The position numbers and the translations under genes are program-made. Under the pieces are notes generated by a model, which was given only the letters and a program-made list of their open reading frames with translations, did not search any database and was not told the DNA's origin. Of a stretch of 64,000 bases of DNA, positions 10,201 through 19,429 are shown piece after piece. Positions within the stretch are counted from its first letter, which is position 1. Every line of letters starts with the position of its first letter. This DNA is from Aeromicrobium sp. PE09-221. GTDB taxonomy: Bacteria > Actinomycetota > Actinomycetes > Propionibacteriales > Nocardioidaceae. The stretch is from NCBI RefSeq assembly GCF_002174305.1, contig NZ_MIJB01000025.1, positions 1 to 64,000 on the forward strand. Reading direction: 5' to 3'.

Positions 10201-11022
10201 GGCGATCCGCGACAGCTCGGCGACGTAGGGCCGCATCTCGCTGGCGCCGAGCGCGCAGTTGAGGCCCACCAGCAACGGCTGCACGTGGCGGATCGAGTTC
10301 CAGAAGGCCTCGACGGTCTGACCCGACAACGTGCGTCCCGAAGCATCGGTGATGGTGCCCGAGATCACCACCGGCCAGCGGCGTCCGTAGTCCTCGAAGA
10401 CCGACTCGATCGCGAAGATCGCGGCCTTGGCGTTGAGGGTGTCGAAGATGGTCTCGACGAAGAGCAGATCGGCGCCGCCGTCCACCAGGCCGCGGACGGA
10501 GGTGGAGTAGGCCTCGACGAGTTCGTCATAGCTGACATTGCGCGCACCGGGGTCGTTGACATCGGGGGAGATGGACGCGGTGCGCGTCGTGGGGCCGAGG
10601 GCGCCGGCGACGAAGCGAGGGCGATCGGTGTCCGCGGCGACCGCGTCGGCGGCACCGCGGGCGAGCCTGGCCGACTCGTAGTTGAGCTCATAGGCGAGGT
10701 CGACCATGTCGTAGTCGCGCAGCGAGACGGCATTGGCGCTGAACGTGTTGGTCTCGATGATGTCGGCGCCGGCCTCGAGGTACTCGCGATGGATCCCGGC
10801 GATGAGCTCCGGCTGCGTCAGCGTGAGCAGATCGTTATTGCCCCCGACATCGCAGCTCCACGATGCGAAACGCTCGCCGCGATAACCGGCCTCATCGGGC
10901 CGATCGCGTTGGATCGCGGTACCCATGGCGCCGTCGAGGACCAGGATGCGCTCGGCCATGAGCGCACGGAGGGTCTCGGTCGCGTCGGGGCGGTGCAACG
11001 AGGGGACGGAGATGACAGGCAC
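7288..11022 (-). CDS. metH: Cobalamin-dependent methionine synthase
   Basis: A 1244-residue MetH, the normal full length. It transfers the methyl group of methyltetrahydrofolate to homocysteine through cobalamin. All four modules are present: an N-terminal homocysteine-binding barrel with zinc cysteines in [13 protein letters not shown] and [11 protein letters not shown], a pterin-binding domain ([16 protein letters not shown] and onward), a B12 domain with [12 protein letters not shown] supplying the cobalt-ligating His near residue 772, and a C-terminal AdoMet reactivation domain. The GTG start lies nine bases after TAAGGT. I see no cobalamin riboswitch between this start and the HAD gene. 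Confidence 0.97.
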   Translation of the reverse strand: MPVISVPSLHRPDATETLRALMAERILVLDGAMGTAIQRDRPDEAGYRGERFASWSCDVGGNNDLLTLTQPELIAGIHREYLEAGADIIETNTFSANAVSLRDYDMVDLAYELNYESARLARGAADAVAADTDRPRFVAGALGPTTRTASISPDVNDPGARNVSYDELVEAYSTSVRGLVDGGADLLFVETIFDTLNAKAAIFAIESVFEDYGRRWPVVISGTITDASGRTLSGQTVEAFWNSIRHVQPLLVGLNCALGASEMRPYVAELSRIADCYVSCYPNAGLPNAFGEYDELPEQTAAVVREFADSGFVNVVGGCCGTTPGHIAEIARQVTGLAPRVPATPHPALRLSGLEPFVVTEDSLFVNIGERTNITGSARFRRLIKDDDYPTALEVARQQVENGAQVIDINMDEGMIDGVAAMDRFGKLIASEPDISRVPVMVDSSKWEVIETGLKTIQGKPIVNSISMKEGEEKFIHEARLCRRYGAAVVVMAFDEDGQADNLERRKEICGRAYRLLTEEVGFPAEDIIFDPNVFAVATGIEEHAEYGVDFIEATRWIKQNLPGALVSGGISNVSFSFRGNNAVREAIHAVFLYHAIAAGLDMGIVNAGALVPYDTVDEKLRERIEDVILNRRDDATERLLEIAGDYAGTGEKAEAATEEWRELPVDERITHALVKGIDAHVEADTEELRQLIADRGGQPIEVIEGPLMGGMNVVGDLFGSGKMFLPQVVKSARVMKKAVAYLIPFIEAGQSAEDAGRSNGTVVMATVKGDVHDIGKNIVGVVLQCNNYDVIDLGVMVPAQKILDAAKEHNADIIGLSGLITPSLDEMESFAGEMQRQGLDIPLLIGGATTSRAHTAVKVSQKYDGPVVWVKDASRSVPVVANLLSDERRGTLLAEIEADYASLRERHAAKRDGRPMLSLADARADASPLDWSDYTPPVPAAPGIHVLSEYPLDELREYIDWQPFFNAWEMKGSFPDILNNPASGEAARRLWDDAQRMLDQVIEERWLTANAVFGLFPAARVDDSTQVYADESRTEVVATLHHLRQQTEHRAGVPHRSLADFIAPADSGLADHIGAFAVTAGLGSAEKVAQFKAELDDYSAILLESLADRLAEAFAERLHERVRTEFWGYSPDEKLTNTELIKEQYDGIRPAPGYPACPEHTEKQTLWELLDVEKATGIELTESMAMWPGASVSGWYFSHPQSQYFVLGRIGRDQVEDYARRKGWTLAEAERWLSPNLGYQPED

Positions 11023-11110
11023 AGCGGCAGAACCTTAGGTGGAGTACGGGTACGTCCAGCCTACGGCGGGCTCGCCTCGGCCACGATGATCGTTCGTTCT
11101 ATGGACATCA

Positions 11111-11116
11111 TACGGT
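11111..11116 (+). promoter_or_regulatory. Leaderless -10 box, HAD gene
   Basis: TACGGT lies six bases before the GTG at 11123. Confidence 0.5.
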
Positions 11117-11122
11117 GGACCC

Positions 11123-11770
11123 GTGACACTTCCTGACGCAGTCCTCTGGGACATGGACGGCACCCTCATCGACACCGAGCCCTTCTGGATCGCGAGCGAG
11201 CACGAGCTCGCCGCCGAGCACGACCGGCCCTGGACAGAGGAGGACAGCCTCGCCCTGGTCGGCAGCGGACTGCTCGAGGCGGGCGCCTATATCCGGCGGC
11301 GCCTGGATTCCTCCATGACGGCCGAGCAGATCGTCGATTACATGATCGGCCGTGTCACGGCGCGTCTCGACGAAGGACTCCCGTGGCGACCCGGCGCCGT
11401 GGACCTCGTACGAGGATTCGCCGATGCGGGGGTTCCCCAGGCCCTGGTGACGATGTCCTATGCGAGCCTCGCCGCCCCCGTCATGGATGCCCTGGACTTC
11501 GACGTGTTGGTCAGCGGGGATGCCGTGGGTCGTCCCAAGCCGCATCCAGAGCCCTATCTGCTGGCGGCGCGCCGCCTCGGCGTCGAGCCCCAACGCTGCC
11601 TCGCCATCGAGGATTCCAAGACGGGTGCGACATCGGCGAATGCGGCGGGATGCGTGGTGGTGGCCGTGCCACATGCCGTCACCGTCCCGGAAGCCGCGCG
11701 CCGGACCATTCTGCGCTCGCTGGAGGATCAGACGCCGGGCGCGCTGTGGGCCCTCGCGTCCACCAACTGA
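11123..11770 (+). CDS. HAD-superfamily phosphatase
   Basis: A 215-residue haloacid-dehalogenase phosphatase of the beta-phosphoglucomutase-like subfamily. Motif I is WDMDGTLIDTEP with nucleophile and acid/base Asp, motif II is VTMSYAS, motif III Lys lies in GRPKPHPEPYLLAARRLG, and motif IV is AIEDSKTGATSANAAG. A helical cap is inserted after motif I. The phosphorylated substrate cannot be predicted. Its 3' end overlaps the convergent RecB-like gene by 43 bases. Confidence 0.92.
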   Translation: MTLPDAVLWDMDGTLIDTEPFWIASEHELAAEHDRPWTEEDSLALVGSGLLEAGAYIRRRLDSSMTAEQIVDYMIGRVTARLDEGLPWRPGAVDLVRGFADAGVPQALVTMSYASLAAPVMDALDFDVLVSGDAVGRPKPHPEPYLLAARRLGVEPQRCLAIEDSKTGATSANAAGCVVVAVPHAVTVPEAARRTILRSLEDQTPGALWALASTN

Positions 11771-12597
11771 AGTTCAGGGAACTCCGGCGGTGTGCCGCCG
11801 AACTCCGGACACAGGGACTGGTGCGCGCAGAAGCGGCACAACGGCCCGGCCGAGGGTCGGAAGTCCTGCCTCTCGATGGAGTCGGCGATGGCCTGCCAGA
11901 GGGCGGTGAGCCGGCGCTCGGTCACCAGCAGGTCCTGCTCCGTGGGCGTATACGACAGCACGGACCGGTCGGCCAGATAGTAGAGCTGCAGGAGCGTGGG
12001 CAGCACTCCGCGCGTGCGCCACACGACGAGGGCGTAGAACTTGAGCTGGGACATCGCCCGGTCCTCGAACATCGGCCCGGGGGAGCGTCCGGTCTTGTAG
12101 TCGACGACGCGGATCAGGCCCTCGGGGGAGATATCGAGGCGGTCGACGATGCCCTGCAGCGTGAGACCGGAGTCGAGGGTGTGGGCGACCCGTTCCTCGC
12201 GCGCCGCGGGCTCGAGCCAGCGCGGGTCCTCGACACTGAAGTAGGACCCGAGGAGGTCCGCCGCGGACGTGAGCCAGTCGGCCTCGGCGGCGGCATCGGC
12301 CCCGCTGTCGAAGAGATCGACGAGCCGAGGGTCCTCCTGGCGGATCGACTGCCATTGAGCGGGCAGGAGCTCGCGGGCCCGCTCGAGCGTGCGCTCAGGG
12401 GCAGGGACGTCGAACAGCGCCTCGAGAACGGCGTGCACGAGCGTGCCGCGTGCCGCCACGGGATCGGCCGGCTCGGGGAGGCGGTCGATGGTGCGGAAGC
12501 GGTACAGCAGCGGGCAGGTGGTGAAGTCGCCCGCACGGCTCGGCGACAAGGACCGCTTGACGGCCCGTGGGGTGGCGGACGACTCCAGCTCGGACAT
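11728..12597 (-). CDS. RecB-like PD-(D/E)XK nuclease with Fe-S motif
   Basis: A 289-residue nuclease of the PD-(D/E)XK superfamily resembling the RecB/AddB C-terminal domain. The nuclease core is GIVDRLDISPEGLIRVVDYKTG, written here in two parts: IVDRLDIS, then VVDYKTG with the catalytic Asp and Lys. One Cys in TTCPLLYRF near the N-terminus plus CRFC and CAHQSLC near the C-terminus form the spaced four-cysteine pattern of a 4Fe-4S cluster, as in AddB and Cas4 relatives. The ATG at 12597 follows TACCGT by seven bases. It stands beside the proteasome genes in many actinobacteria, role unclear. Confidence 0.85.
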   Translation of the reverse strand: MSELESSATPRAVKRSLSPSRAGDFTTCPLLYRFRTIDRLPEPADPVAARGTLVHAVLEALFDVPAPERTLERARELLPAQWQSIRQEDPRLVDLFDSGADAAAEADWLTSAADLLGSYFSVEDPRWLEPAAREERVAHTLDSGLTLQGIVDRLDISPEGLIRVVDYKTGRSPGPMFEDRAMSQLKFYALVVWRTRGVLPTLLQLYYLADRSVLSYTPTEQDLLVTERRLTALWQAIADSIERQDFRPSAGPLCRFCAHQSLCPEFGGTPPEFPELQLVDARAHSAPGV

Positions 12598-12604
12598 GAC
12601 GTCC

Positions 12605-12610
12605 ACGGTA
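12605..12610 (-). promoter_or_regulatory. Leaderless -10 box, RecB-like nuclease
   Basis: TACCGT on the minus strand, seven bases before the ATG at 12597; this decides the start against a GTG nine bases upstream. Confidence 0.5.
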
Positions 12611-12654
12611 CGGCGGAGCACCGACAGTTCCGCGATGCCGCGCGGGGAGGTCTG

Positions 12655-12660
12655 TACCGT
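12655..12660 (+). promoter_or_regulatory. Leaderless -10 box, site-2 protease
   Basis: TACCGT lies seven bases before the GTG at 12668, in the divergent gap with the RecB-like nuclease gene. Confidence 0.5.
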
Positions 12661-12667
12661 AGGGCGC

Positions 12668-13600
12668 GTGAGCGAGCGACGTCCCCGGGGTGCCTGGCGG
12701 ATCGGTCGCATCGCCGGCGCTGACATCCTCATCCGTCCGTCGCTGCTCGTCATGGGCGTACTGCTGGTCATCGTGTTCGCGCCGCAGTTCGAACGTCTCG
12801 GCGGTAACCCCTATGCGGTGGCCGGGGTCTTCGTCGCCGCTCTCTATGCCTCGATCCTGTTGCACGAGATCGCCCACGTGGTCGCGGCGCGCGCCTTCGG
12901 TATGCGCGTTCCATCGGTGACACTGCACCTCCTGGGCGGGGAGACGCATCTGGAGGGCGAGTCCCGATCGCCGACGCAGGAGTTCGTCACCGCGATCGTC
13001 GGACCGCTCGCTTCCCTGGCGGTCGGCGTCGCCGCCTGGTGGTCCGCCCTCCAGCTTCCGGCCGGACTCGTCTATGCCGTGCTCTGGTCAGTGGGATTCA
13101 TCAACATCCTCGTGGCGGGCTTCAACATGCTGCCCGGACTCCCACTGGACGGTGGCAGGGTGTTCCGGGCCCTGATCTGGGGCGCGACCGGCTCGGAGTC
13201 CCGCGGAGTACTGGCAGCGGGATGGCTCGGACGACTCGCTGCCATCGGCCTGGTGGTCTGGGCGGTGCTGACCGTCGATCGGCTCGAACCCTTCCACCTG
13301 ACCCGGGCCCTGCTGTTCGGCGTCGTGGCGATCTTCCTCTGGCAGGGGGCCTCGGGCGCGCTGGCACACGGTCGGCGGCTCACGCGCGTCGACCGGATCG
13401 TGGCCCGGGACCTCGCGGTCGACGCCGAGCCGCCTCCGGATGCCGCGGTCCTCCCGGCGGGGCTCTCGGGCCGCCGGCTGCTGATCGCCATGGTCGAGCA
13501 CCCGGCCCGCGTGTACGCGCTCGTGGAGCCGGACGGTACCGTCGTCGGTCGGCTCGACGCCGCCAGCGTCGACCGTGCCTATCGAGAGGAGATGCGGTGA
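12668..13600 (+). CDS. Site-2 protease family (M50) membrane metalloprotease
   Basis: A 310-residue intramembrane zinc protease. Zinc ligands are in LLHEIAHVVAA (HEXXH, near residues 66-70) and in NMLPGLPLDGGRVF, the M50 NPxPxxPLDGGR-type motif. About six membrane helices are seen. After them the C-terminal ~90 residues look like a partial CBS-like cytosolic domain (RVYALVEPDGTVVGRLD). Related proteins cut membrane-bound regulators. The stop overlaps the trmI start as GTGA. Confidence 0.9.
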   Translation: MSERRPRGAWRIGRIAGADILIRPSLLVMGVLLVIVFAPQFERLGGNPYAVAGVFVAALYASILLHEIAHVVAARAFGMRVPSVTLHLLGGETHLEGESRSPTQEFVTAIVGPLASLAVGVAAWWSALQLPAGLVYAVLWSVGFINILVAGFNMLPGLPLDGGRVFRALIWGATGSESRGVLAAGWLGRLAAIGLVVWAVLTVDRLEPFHLTRALLFGVVAIFLWQGASGALAHGRRLTRVDRIVARDLAVDAEPPPDAAVLPAGLSGRRLLIAMVEHPARVYALVEPDGTVVGRLDAASVDRAYREEMR

Positions 13601-14484
13601 CCAGCCCGCGACGGAGCGGTCCCTTCGGAGAAGGGGACTGGGTGCGCCTGACCGATCCCAAAGGTCGACGTCACAACATCCAGCTCGTCCCCGGACGCGA
13701 GTTCTCCACCAAGAAGGGGCAGATCCGCCACGACGATATCCTCGGTCAGCCTGAGGGCATCGTCGTGGAGACGGCGCTAGGACATCCGTACCAGGCCTTC
13801 CGGCCGCTGCTCTTCGAGTACGTCGTGTCGATGCCACGCGGGGCGGCCATCATCTATCCCAAGGATGCCGCGCAGATCGTGGCGATGGCCGATATCTTCC
13901 CGGGCGCCCGTGTCGTCGAGGCGGGAGCGGGATCCGGGAGCCTCTCCACCTACCTGCTCCGCGCCGTCGGAGCCGAGGGCCATGTCGGCTCCTATGAGCT
14001 GCGGGAGGACTTCGCGGAGACGGCACGGCGCAATGTCGAGCAGATCATGGGCGAGGCGCCCGCCAACTGGTCGCTCACCATCGGCGACGTCCGGGAGACG
14101 ATGACCGAGACCGAGGTCGACCGGCTGATCCTGGACATGGTCGACCCGTGGAGCTGTGTCGAGCTGGCCGTCGAGCGCCTCGTGCCCGGCGGCATCGTGT
14201 GCGCCTATGTGGCCACCACGACCCAGCTGTCCCGATTCGTCGAGACGCTGCGGGCCGATGGCGGCTTCACCGAGCCCCACGCCTGGGAGACCCTCGTCCG
14301 GGACTGGCATCTGGAAGGTCTCGCCGTCCGGCCGGACCACAAGATGAACGGTCATACCGCCTTCCTGGTGACCGCGCGGCGGATGGCCCCCGGACATCGT
14401 TCGATCGGCAAGTCGCGGCGCCCGGCACCGGGCGCCTATGGACCGGACTACCTCGGACCCCGTCCCGTCGACCTCGACGACTGA
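13597..14484 (+). CDS. trmI: tRNA (adenine58-N1)-methyltransferase TrmI
   Basis: A 295-residue AdoMet-dependent methyltransferase that makes m1A58 in the T loop of tRNA, as a homotetramer in characterised bacterial enzymes. An N-terminal small beta domain (GDWVRLTDPKGRRH) leads into the Rossmann domain with RVVEAGAGSGSLSTYL (motif I), YELREDF, and DRLILDMVDPW (motif IV). It starts with GTG overlapping the protease stop. It lies just upstream of mpa, its conserved place in actinobacteria. Confidence 0.94.
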   Translation: MTSPRRSGPFGEGDWVRLTDPKGRRHNIQLVPGREFSTKKGQIRHDDILGQPEGIVVETALGHPYQAFRPLLFEYVVSMPRGAAIIYPKDAAQIVAMADIFPGARVVEAGAGSGSLSTYLLRAVGAEGHVGSYELREDFAETARRNVEQIMGEAPANWSLTIGDVRETMTETEVDRLILDMVDPWSCVELAVERLVPGGIVCAYVATTTQLSRFVETLRADGGFTEPHAWETLVRDWHLEGLAVRPDHKMNGHTAFLVTARRMAPGHRSIGKSRRPAPGAYGPDYLGPRPVDLDD

Positions 14485-14568
14485 CCGGTCGCGGACTGAA
14501 CGTATCCGGTGACGACGTGTGAGGAACGAGCGGCGCGTCGAAGGGGGCGACGACCACCGCGATACGGG

Positions 14569-14574
14569 TAATGT
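14569..14574 (+). promoter_or_regulatory. Probable -10 box of mpa
   Basis: TAATGT at 14569-14574 would give a start near 14581 and a short leader carrying AGGAGGTG at 14589-14596, a strong ribosome site before the ATG at 14602. Unlike its neighbours mpa is therefore probably leadered. Confidence 0.4.
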
Positions 14575-14601
14575 CGGGTACACCGAACAGGAGGTGACCC
14601 C

Positions 14602-16320
14602 ATGAACACCGATCAGTTCAATTCCGGCGAGTCCGACGAGGTGGCCTTCTTGCGCGCCGAGCTCGAGCAGCTGCGCCGACGACTCGCCTCCTCCGGGGCG
14701 AGCGACCGCCGAGTCTCCGAGCTCGAGGCCAAGCTCGCCTCGTCCGATGCGCAGAACCAGCGCCTGAGCTCGACACTGCGCGAGGCTCGCGATCAGATCA
14801 TCTCCCTCAAGGAGGAGGTCGACCGGCTGGCCCAGCCGCCGACAGGGTTCGGCACCTTCCTGCAGCACAATGACGACGAGACGGTCGATGTCTTCACCGG
14901 CGGCCGCAAACTGCGCGTCAACGTCAGCCCCGCGGTCGATCGCGATGACCTGCGCAAGGGCCAGGAGGTCATCCTCAACGAGGCCATGAACGTCGTCGCC
15001 GCACTGGACTTCGAGTCCGTCGGCGAGGTGGTCATGCTCAAGGAGCTCCTCGAGGACGGCGAGCGCGCCCTCGTGATCGGCCATGCCGATGAGGAGCGCG
15101 TCGTCCGACTCGCCGAGAGCCTCGTGGGCACCCGGCTGCGCGCCGGCGACACCCTGCTGGTCGACAACCGGTCCAACTATGTCTTCGAGCGGATCCCCAA
15201 GAGCGAGGTCGAGGAGCTCGTCCTCGAAGAGGTCCCCGATATCGATTACACGAGTATCGGCGGGCTCGCCGGCCAGATCGAGAACATCCGCGACGCCGTG
15301 GAACTGCCGTATCTGTATCCGGAGGTCTTCGTCGAGCACGAGCTGAAGCCGCCGAAGGGTGTCCTGCTCTACGGCCCGCCGGGATGCGGCAAGACGATGA
15401 TCGCCAAGGCCGTGGCGTCGAGCCTGGCCAAGAAGGTCACCGAGAAGACGGGGGAGGAGGGCCGCTCCTACTTCCTCAACATCAAGGGGCCCGAGCTGCT
15501 CAACAAGTACGTCGGCGAGACCGAACGCCACATCCGCCTGGTGTTCCAGCGAGCCCGTGAGAAGGCCAGCGAGGGCACGCCGGTCATCGTGTTCTTCGAT
15601 GAGATGGACTCTCTGTTCCGCACGCGCGGATCGGGTGTGTCGTCCGATGTCGAGAACACCATCGTTCCTCAGCTGCTCAGCGAGATCGACGGGGTCGAGG
15701 GACTCGAGAACGTGCTGGTCATCGGTGCCTCGAATCGCGAGGACATGATCGACCCGGCGATCCTGCGTCCCGGGCGGCTCGACGTCAAGATCAAGATCGA
15801 GCGTCCCGATGCCGAGGCGGCGCGCGATATCTTCAGCAAGTACCTGACCGCCCGGCTTCCGCTGCATGCCGACGATGTCGCCGAGTGGGGCGGCGATCGC
15901 GCGGCGTGCGTCCAGGGCATGATCCAGCGCACGGTCGAGCGCATGTACACCGAGAGCGAGGACAACCAGTTCCTCGAGGTGACCTACGCCGGTGGTGACA
16001 AGGAGATCCTGTACTTCAAGGACTTCAACTCCGGTGCGATGATCCAGAACATCGTCGATCGTGCCAAGAAGATGGCGATCAAGGACCTGCTCGAACACGA
16101 TCAGCGGGGCCTGCGCGTCCAGCATCTGATGCAGGCCTGCGTCGATGAGTTCAAGGAGAACGAGGACCTCCCGAACACCACCAATCCCGATGACTGGGCT
16201 CGCATCTCGGGCAAGAAGGGTGAGCGGATCGTGTTCATCCGCACGCTCATCACCGGCAAGGGCGGTAACGAACCGGGGCGGTCGATCGACACGGTCGCGA
16301 ACACGGGACAGTACCTCTGA
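14602..16320 (+). CDS. mpa: Proteasomal ATPase Mpa/ARC
   Basis: A 572-residue AAA+ ring ATPase that recognises pupylated proteins and feeds them to the 20S proteasome. An N-terminal coiled coil (about residues 10-75, which binds Pup in homologues) is followed by tandem OB folds and an AAA domain with Walker [10 protein letters not shown] near residue 257, Walker [12 protein letters not shown] near 330 and [12 protein letters not shown]. The protein ends GQYL, keeping the penultimate Tyr needed for docking on the proteasome alpha ring. A strong ribosome site precedes the ATG. Confidence 0.97.
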   Translation: MNTDQFNSGESDEVAFLRAELEQLRRRLASSGASDRRVSELEAKLASSDAQNQRLSSTLREARDQIISLKEEVDRLAQPPTGFGTFLQHNDDETVDVFTGGRKLRVNVSPAVDRDDLRKGQEVILNEAMNVVAALDFESVGEVVMLKELLEDGERALVIGHADEERVVRLAESLVGTRLRAGDTLLVDNRSNYVFERIPKSEVEELVLEEVPDIDYTSIGGLAGQIENIRDAVELPYLYPEVFVEHELKPPKGVLLYGPPGCGKTMIAKAVASSLAKKVTEKTGEEGRSYFLNIKGPELLNKYVGETERHIRLVFQRAREKASEGTPVIVFFDEMDSLFRTRGSGVSSDVENTIVPQLLSEIDGVEGLENVLVIGASNREDMIDPAILRPGRLDVKIKIERPDAEAARDIFSKYLTARLPLHADDVAEWGGDRAACVQGMIQRTVERMYTESEDNQFLEVTYAGGDKEILYFKDFNSGAMIQNIVDRAKKMAIKDLLEHDQRGLRVQHLMQACVDEFKENEDLPNTTNPDDWARISGKKGERIVFIRTLITGKGGNEPGRSIDTVANTGQYL

Positions 16321-16367
16321 GCCTCACCCTGCGCGTCGCGGCCTATGACGCGCCCGATGTCGTCCTG

Positions 16368-16805
16368 ATGACCGAGGAGGTCCAGGAGGAGTACCGCCGA
16401 CGCTACGGAGGCCCGGACGGTGACGCCTTGCCGATCGACGCCGATGAGTTCCTGCCCCCACGCGGTTACTTCCTCGCGGGGTACGAGGACGGTGTCGTCG
16501 CCGCGATGGGCGGATGGCGCCGGGGCGGTCCCGCGGGAGACGACGACGCGGAGATCAAGCGCATGTACGTGCGCCCGGCGTTCCGCGGGCGGGGGTACTC
16601 GCGCCTCATCCTGTCCGAGCTCGAGCGCAGTGCCGCACGCGCAGGGATCGTCCGCCTGGTCCTGGAGACCGGCCTCGAACAGCCCGAGGCCATCGCGCTG
16701 TACCGCTCGACCGGCTATGAGGACGTGGAACCCTTCGGCTTCTACGCCGGAAATGATGACAGCGTCCATCTGGCCAAGGCGCTCGATGTGATGTCCGCGC
16801 CGTAG
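16368..16805 (+). CDS. GNAT family N-acetyltransferase (true start probably upstream)
   Basis: A GNAT-fold acetyltransferase with the acetyl-CoA loop in FRGRGYSRLILSELE and the C-terminal LVLETGLEQPEAIALYRSTG. The first ATG (16368) gives 145 residues. The frame stays open upstream and encodes LTLRVAAYDAPDVV, which looks like the first strand and helix of the fold. The only upstream initiators in frame are CTG codons, at 16317 (overlapping the mpa stop) and 16329, so a CTG start is plausible. The substrate is unknown. It lies between mpa and dop, outside the usual core set. Confidence 0.8.
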   Translation: MTEEVQEEYRRRYGGPDGDALPIDADEFLPPRGYFLAGYEDGVVAAMGGWRRGGPAGDDDAEIKRMYVRPAFRGRGYSRLILSELERSAARAGIVRLVLETGLEQPEAIALYRSTGYEDVEPFGFYAGNDDSVHLAKALDVMSAP

Positions 16806-16808
16806 GCT
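16803..16808 (+). promoter_or_regulatory. Leaderless -10 box, dop
   Basis: TAGGCT overlaps the GNAT stop codon and lies six bases before the GTG at 16815. Confidence 0.5.
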
Positions 16809-16814
16809 GGCGAT

Positions 16815-18332
16815 GTGACGGTGCGACGTATCCAGGGCAGCGAGGTCGAGTACGGCATCGCTGTGCAGGGCCAACCGCAGGCCAACCCGATGATCGCGGC
16901 CACCCATGTCGTGAACGCCTATGCGGCGGCGCACGGCCTGACCCGTCGCGCGCAGTGGGACTATGAGGAGGAGAGCCCGCTCCGCGATGCCCGCGGCTTC
17001 GATCTCTCCCGCGAGGCGGCCGATCCCTCGCAGCTGACCGATGAGGATCTCGGTCTGGCCAATATCATCCTCACCAACGGCGCCCGGCTCTATGTGGATC
17101 ACGCGCATCCGGAGTACTCGAGCCCCGAGGTCACCACGCCCCTCGATGTCGTCCGGTGGGAACGCGCCGGAGAGCACGTGATGCGCCGCGGCGCAGAGCT
17201 GGCGGCACAGATCTCCGGGGTCGCGCCGATCATGCTCTATAAGAACAATGTCGACAACAAGGGCGCCTCCTACGGCTCGCACGAGAACTACCTCATGCGC
17301 CGCGATGTGCCCTTCGTCCAGATCATCCGGCACCTCACCCCGTTCTTCGCCTCGCGGGCGATCATCTGCGGCGCGGGCCGGGTCGGGCAGCAGCAGGACG
17401 GCTCGGTCCATGCCTTCCAGCTCAGCCAGCGGGCCGACTACCTCGAGGAGCAGGTCGGGCTGGAGACGACCTTGAAGCGCCCGATCATCAACACCCGCGA
17501 CGAACCCCACGCCGATCCCAAGAAGTACCGCCGACTCCACGTGATCGTGGGCGATGCCAACCTGGCGGATGTCTCGATCTTCCTCAAGCACGGCACCACC
17601 TCGCTCGTGCTGGCGATGATCGAGGACGAGTTCCTGGTCGACGAGGAGGTGGAGCTGGCCGATCCGGTGGCCGCGGTGCACACCATCTCGCACGATCCGA
17701 CGCTGCGGGCCACGGTCGAGCTCGCGGACGGCCGCCGGCTGACGGCCCTGGACCTGCAGTGGTTCTATCTGGAGAAGGCTCGTGCCTATGTCGACAAGCT
17801 GGGCGATGATGATCCCGAGCCCGAGCAGACGACGGCCGTGCTGGATCGCTGGGAGAGTGTCTTGACGCGTCTCGGGCGCGATCCCTTCGCGTGCTCGCGG
17901 GAGATCGACTGGGTCGCCAAGCTCTCGCTGCTGGAGCAGTACCGCGAGCGTGACGGCCTGGAGTGGGACCACGCCAAATTGCACCTCGTCGACCTGCAGT
18001 ATCACGACATCCGCCGCGACAAGGGACTGTTCTATCGTCTCGAGCGGGCAGGGCGCATCGAACGGCTGGTCGACGATGCGGCGATCGAGTCGGCCGTCAC
18101 CGCTCCGCCTCGGGACACGCGCGCCTACTTCCGCGGACGCTGCCTCGAGAGATTCAGCTCGTCGGTGGCGGCGGCGTCGTGGGATTCGGTGATCTTCGAC
18201 CTTCCGGGTCACGACTCGCTGCAACGTGTCCCGATGATGGAGCCCCTGCGGGGAACAGCGGAGCACGTCGAGACGTTATTCGAGAACAGCCGGGACGCCG
18301 GTGAGCTGTTCCGGGCGATCACCGGCGGCTGA
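16815..18332 (+). CDS. dop: Depupylase/deamidase Dop
   Basis: A 505-residue glutamine-synthetase-fold enzyme paralogous to PafA. Dop removes Pup from substrates and, where Pup ends in Gln, deamidates it. Signatures are the N-terminal [35 protein letters not shown] and [14 protein letters not shown]. The 'Dop loop' lies in the segment [16 protein letters not shown], about residues 53-70, absent from PafA. The GTG start is leaderless. Because Pup here ends in Glu, only depupylase activity should be needed. Confidence 0.97.
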   Translation: MTVRRIQGSEVEYGIAVQGQPQANPMIAATHVVNAYAAAHGLTRRAQWDYEEESPLRDARGFDLSREAADPSQLTDEDLGLANIILTNGARLYVDHAHPEYSSPEVTTPLDVVRWERAGEHVMRRGAELAAQISGVAPIMLYKNNVDNKGASYGSHENYLMRRDVPFVQIIRHLTPFFASRAIICGAGRVGQQQDGSVHAFQLSQRADYLEEQVGLETTLKRPIINTRDEPHADPKKYRRLHVIVGDANLADVSIFLKHGTTSLVLAMIEDEFLVDEEVELADPVAAVHTISHDPTLRATVELADGRRLTALDLQWFYLEKARAYVDKLGDDDPEPEQTTAVLDRWESVLTRLGRDPFACSREIDWVAKLSLLEQYRERDGLEWDHAKLHLVDLQYHDIRRDKGLFYRLERAGRIERLVDDAAIESAVTAPPRDTRAYFRGRCLERFSSSVAAASWDSVIFDLPGHDSLQRVPMMEPLRGTAEHVETLFENSRDAGELFRAITGG

Positions 18333-18376
18333 GACCGGAGCAGACGCGGTTCCAGCGGGTTCGGGGGAGATTGGAC

Positions 18377-18382
18377 TAAGGT
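18377..18382 (+). promoter_or_regulatory. Leaderless -10 box, pup
   Basis: TAAGGT lies seven bases before the ATG at 18390. It contains the GTG at 18381, which argues against that upstream start. Confidence 0.5.
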
Positions 18383-18389
18383 GACGAAC

Positions 18390-18584
18390 ATGGCCGAGCA
18401 TCAGCACAAGAGCACGCGCAAGAGCGCCGAGGAGACCGACGAGGTCGCCGAGACGACGGTCGATGCCGAGCGCAAGGAGAAGCTCGACGACGATGTCGAC
18501 TCGATCCTCGACGAGATCGACGACGTGCTGGAGGAGAATGCCGAGGAGTTCGTGCGCAGCTTCGTCCAGAAGGGTGGCGAATGA
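18390..18584 (+). CDS. pup: Prokaryotic ubiquitin-like protein Pup
   Basis: A 64-residue, highly charged, intrinsically disordered modifier starting [12 protein letters not shown]. The helical Mpa-binding part ([19 protein letters not shown]) is followed by the end [11 protein letters not shown]. The C-terminal residue is an encoded Glu, so Pup is made ligation-ready. PafA joins this Glu to substrate lysines. The ATG at 18390 gives the standard 64-residue length; a GTG at 18381 would add three residues but falls inside the -10 box. The stop overlaps prcB. Confidence 0.96.
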   Translation: MAEHQHKSTRKSAEETDEVAETTVDAERKEKLDDDVDSILDEIDDVLEENAEEFVRSFVQKGGE

Positions 18585-19429
18585 GCGAGCGAGGCGGCCG
18601 ATTGGACAAGGCCTTCGGCGCGGTCGGCAGTTCCTCCTTCACCGAGTTCCTGGCGAGCCACTCGCCGCAGCTCCTGCCCGGAGCGCAGGGGGTCACGGCC
18701 GGACAGCTCGAGGCTGCTCACGGCACGACGATCGTCGCGGCGACCTTCGAGGGAGGCGTCGTCATGGGCGGTGACCGCCGGGCCACCGTGGGCAATGTCA
18801 TCGCCCAGCGCGATATCCAGAAGGTCTTCGCCACCGACGAGTACTCCTGTGTCGGTATCGCCGGTACCGCCGGGATCGCGGTGGAGATGACCCGCCTCTT
18901 CCAGGTCGAGCTCGAGCACTACGAGAAGATCGAGGGCACCACGCTGTCGACCGACGGCAAGGCCAACCGCCTCGCGGCACTCATCCGCGGCAATCTAGGC
19001 ATGGCGATGCAAGGACTGGCCGTCGTGCCGCTCTTCGCCGCCTTCGATCTGGAGCGCGAGGCCGGTCGGATCTTCGCCTTCGACGTGACGGGCAACAAGA
19101 ACGAGGAGCGCACCTTCCACTCGGTGGGCTCGGGCTCCACCTTCGCGCGCGGATCGCTGAAGAAGCTGTACCGGCAAGGGATGTCGGAGTCCGAGGCCGT
19201 CACGGCGGTGATCCAGGCGCTCTACGACGCGGCCGATGACGACACCGCCACCGGCGGTCCCGATCTGACGCGCCGGATCTTTCCGCTGATCTCGGTGATC
19301 ACCGCTGACGGTTACCGTGCCTGGGACGAAGCCGCCACCGCACAGATCGCCGACGAGGTGATCGGCGGACGGATGCACCGTCCCGACGGCCCGGTCGCTC
19401 CGCTGACCGAGGGAGGGGAGTCGCGATGA
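18581..19429 (+). CDS. prcB: Proteasome beta subunit
   Basis: A 282-residue catalytic subunit of the 20S core. A propeptide of 48 residues ends ..LEAAHG and autocleavage should expose Thr49 of [11 protein letters not shown] as nucleophile. The Asp in GGDRRAT and the Lys in QRDIQKVFA match the catalytic Asp17 and Lys33. [14 protein letters not shown] is the conserved late motif. Overlaps on both sides (pup stop, prcA start) indicate one transcription unit. Confidence 0.97.
   Translation: MSERGGRLDKAFGAVGSSSFTEFLASHSPQLLPGAQGVTAGQLEAAHGTTIVAATFEGGVVMGGDRRATVGNVIAQRDIQKVFATDEYSCVGIAGTAGIAVEMTRLFQVELEHYEKIEGTTLSTDGKANRLAALIRGNLGMAMQGLAVVPLFAAFDLEREAGRIFAFDVTGNKNEERTFHSVGSGSTFARGSLKKLYRQGMSESEAVTAVIQALYDAADDDTATGGPDLTRRIFPLISVITADGYRAWDEAATAQIADEVIGGRMHRPDGPVAPLTEGGESR

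Noticed and set aside
11023-11122. Possible cobalamin riboswitch upstream of metH
   Set aside because: The gap is only about 100 bases, includes the HAD promoter, and contains no B12-box-like sequence; metH appears to have a very short leader.
13777-16125. 782-codon open frame antisense to trmI and mpa
   Set aside because: It is the high-GC shadow of two firmly identified genes and has no family likeness.
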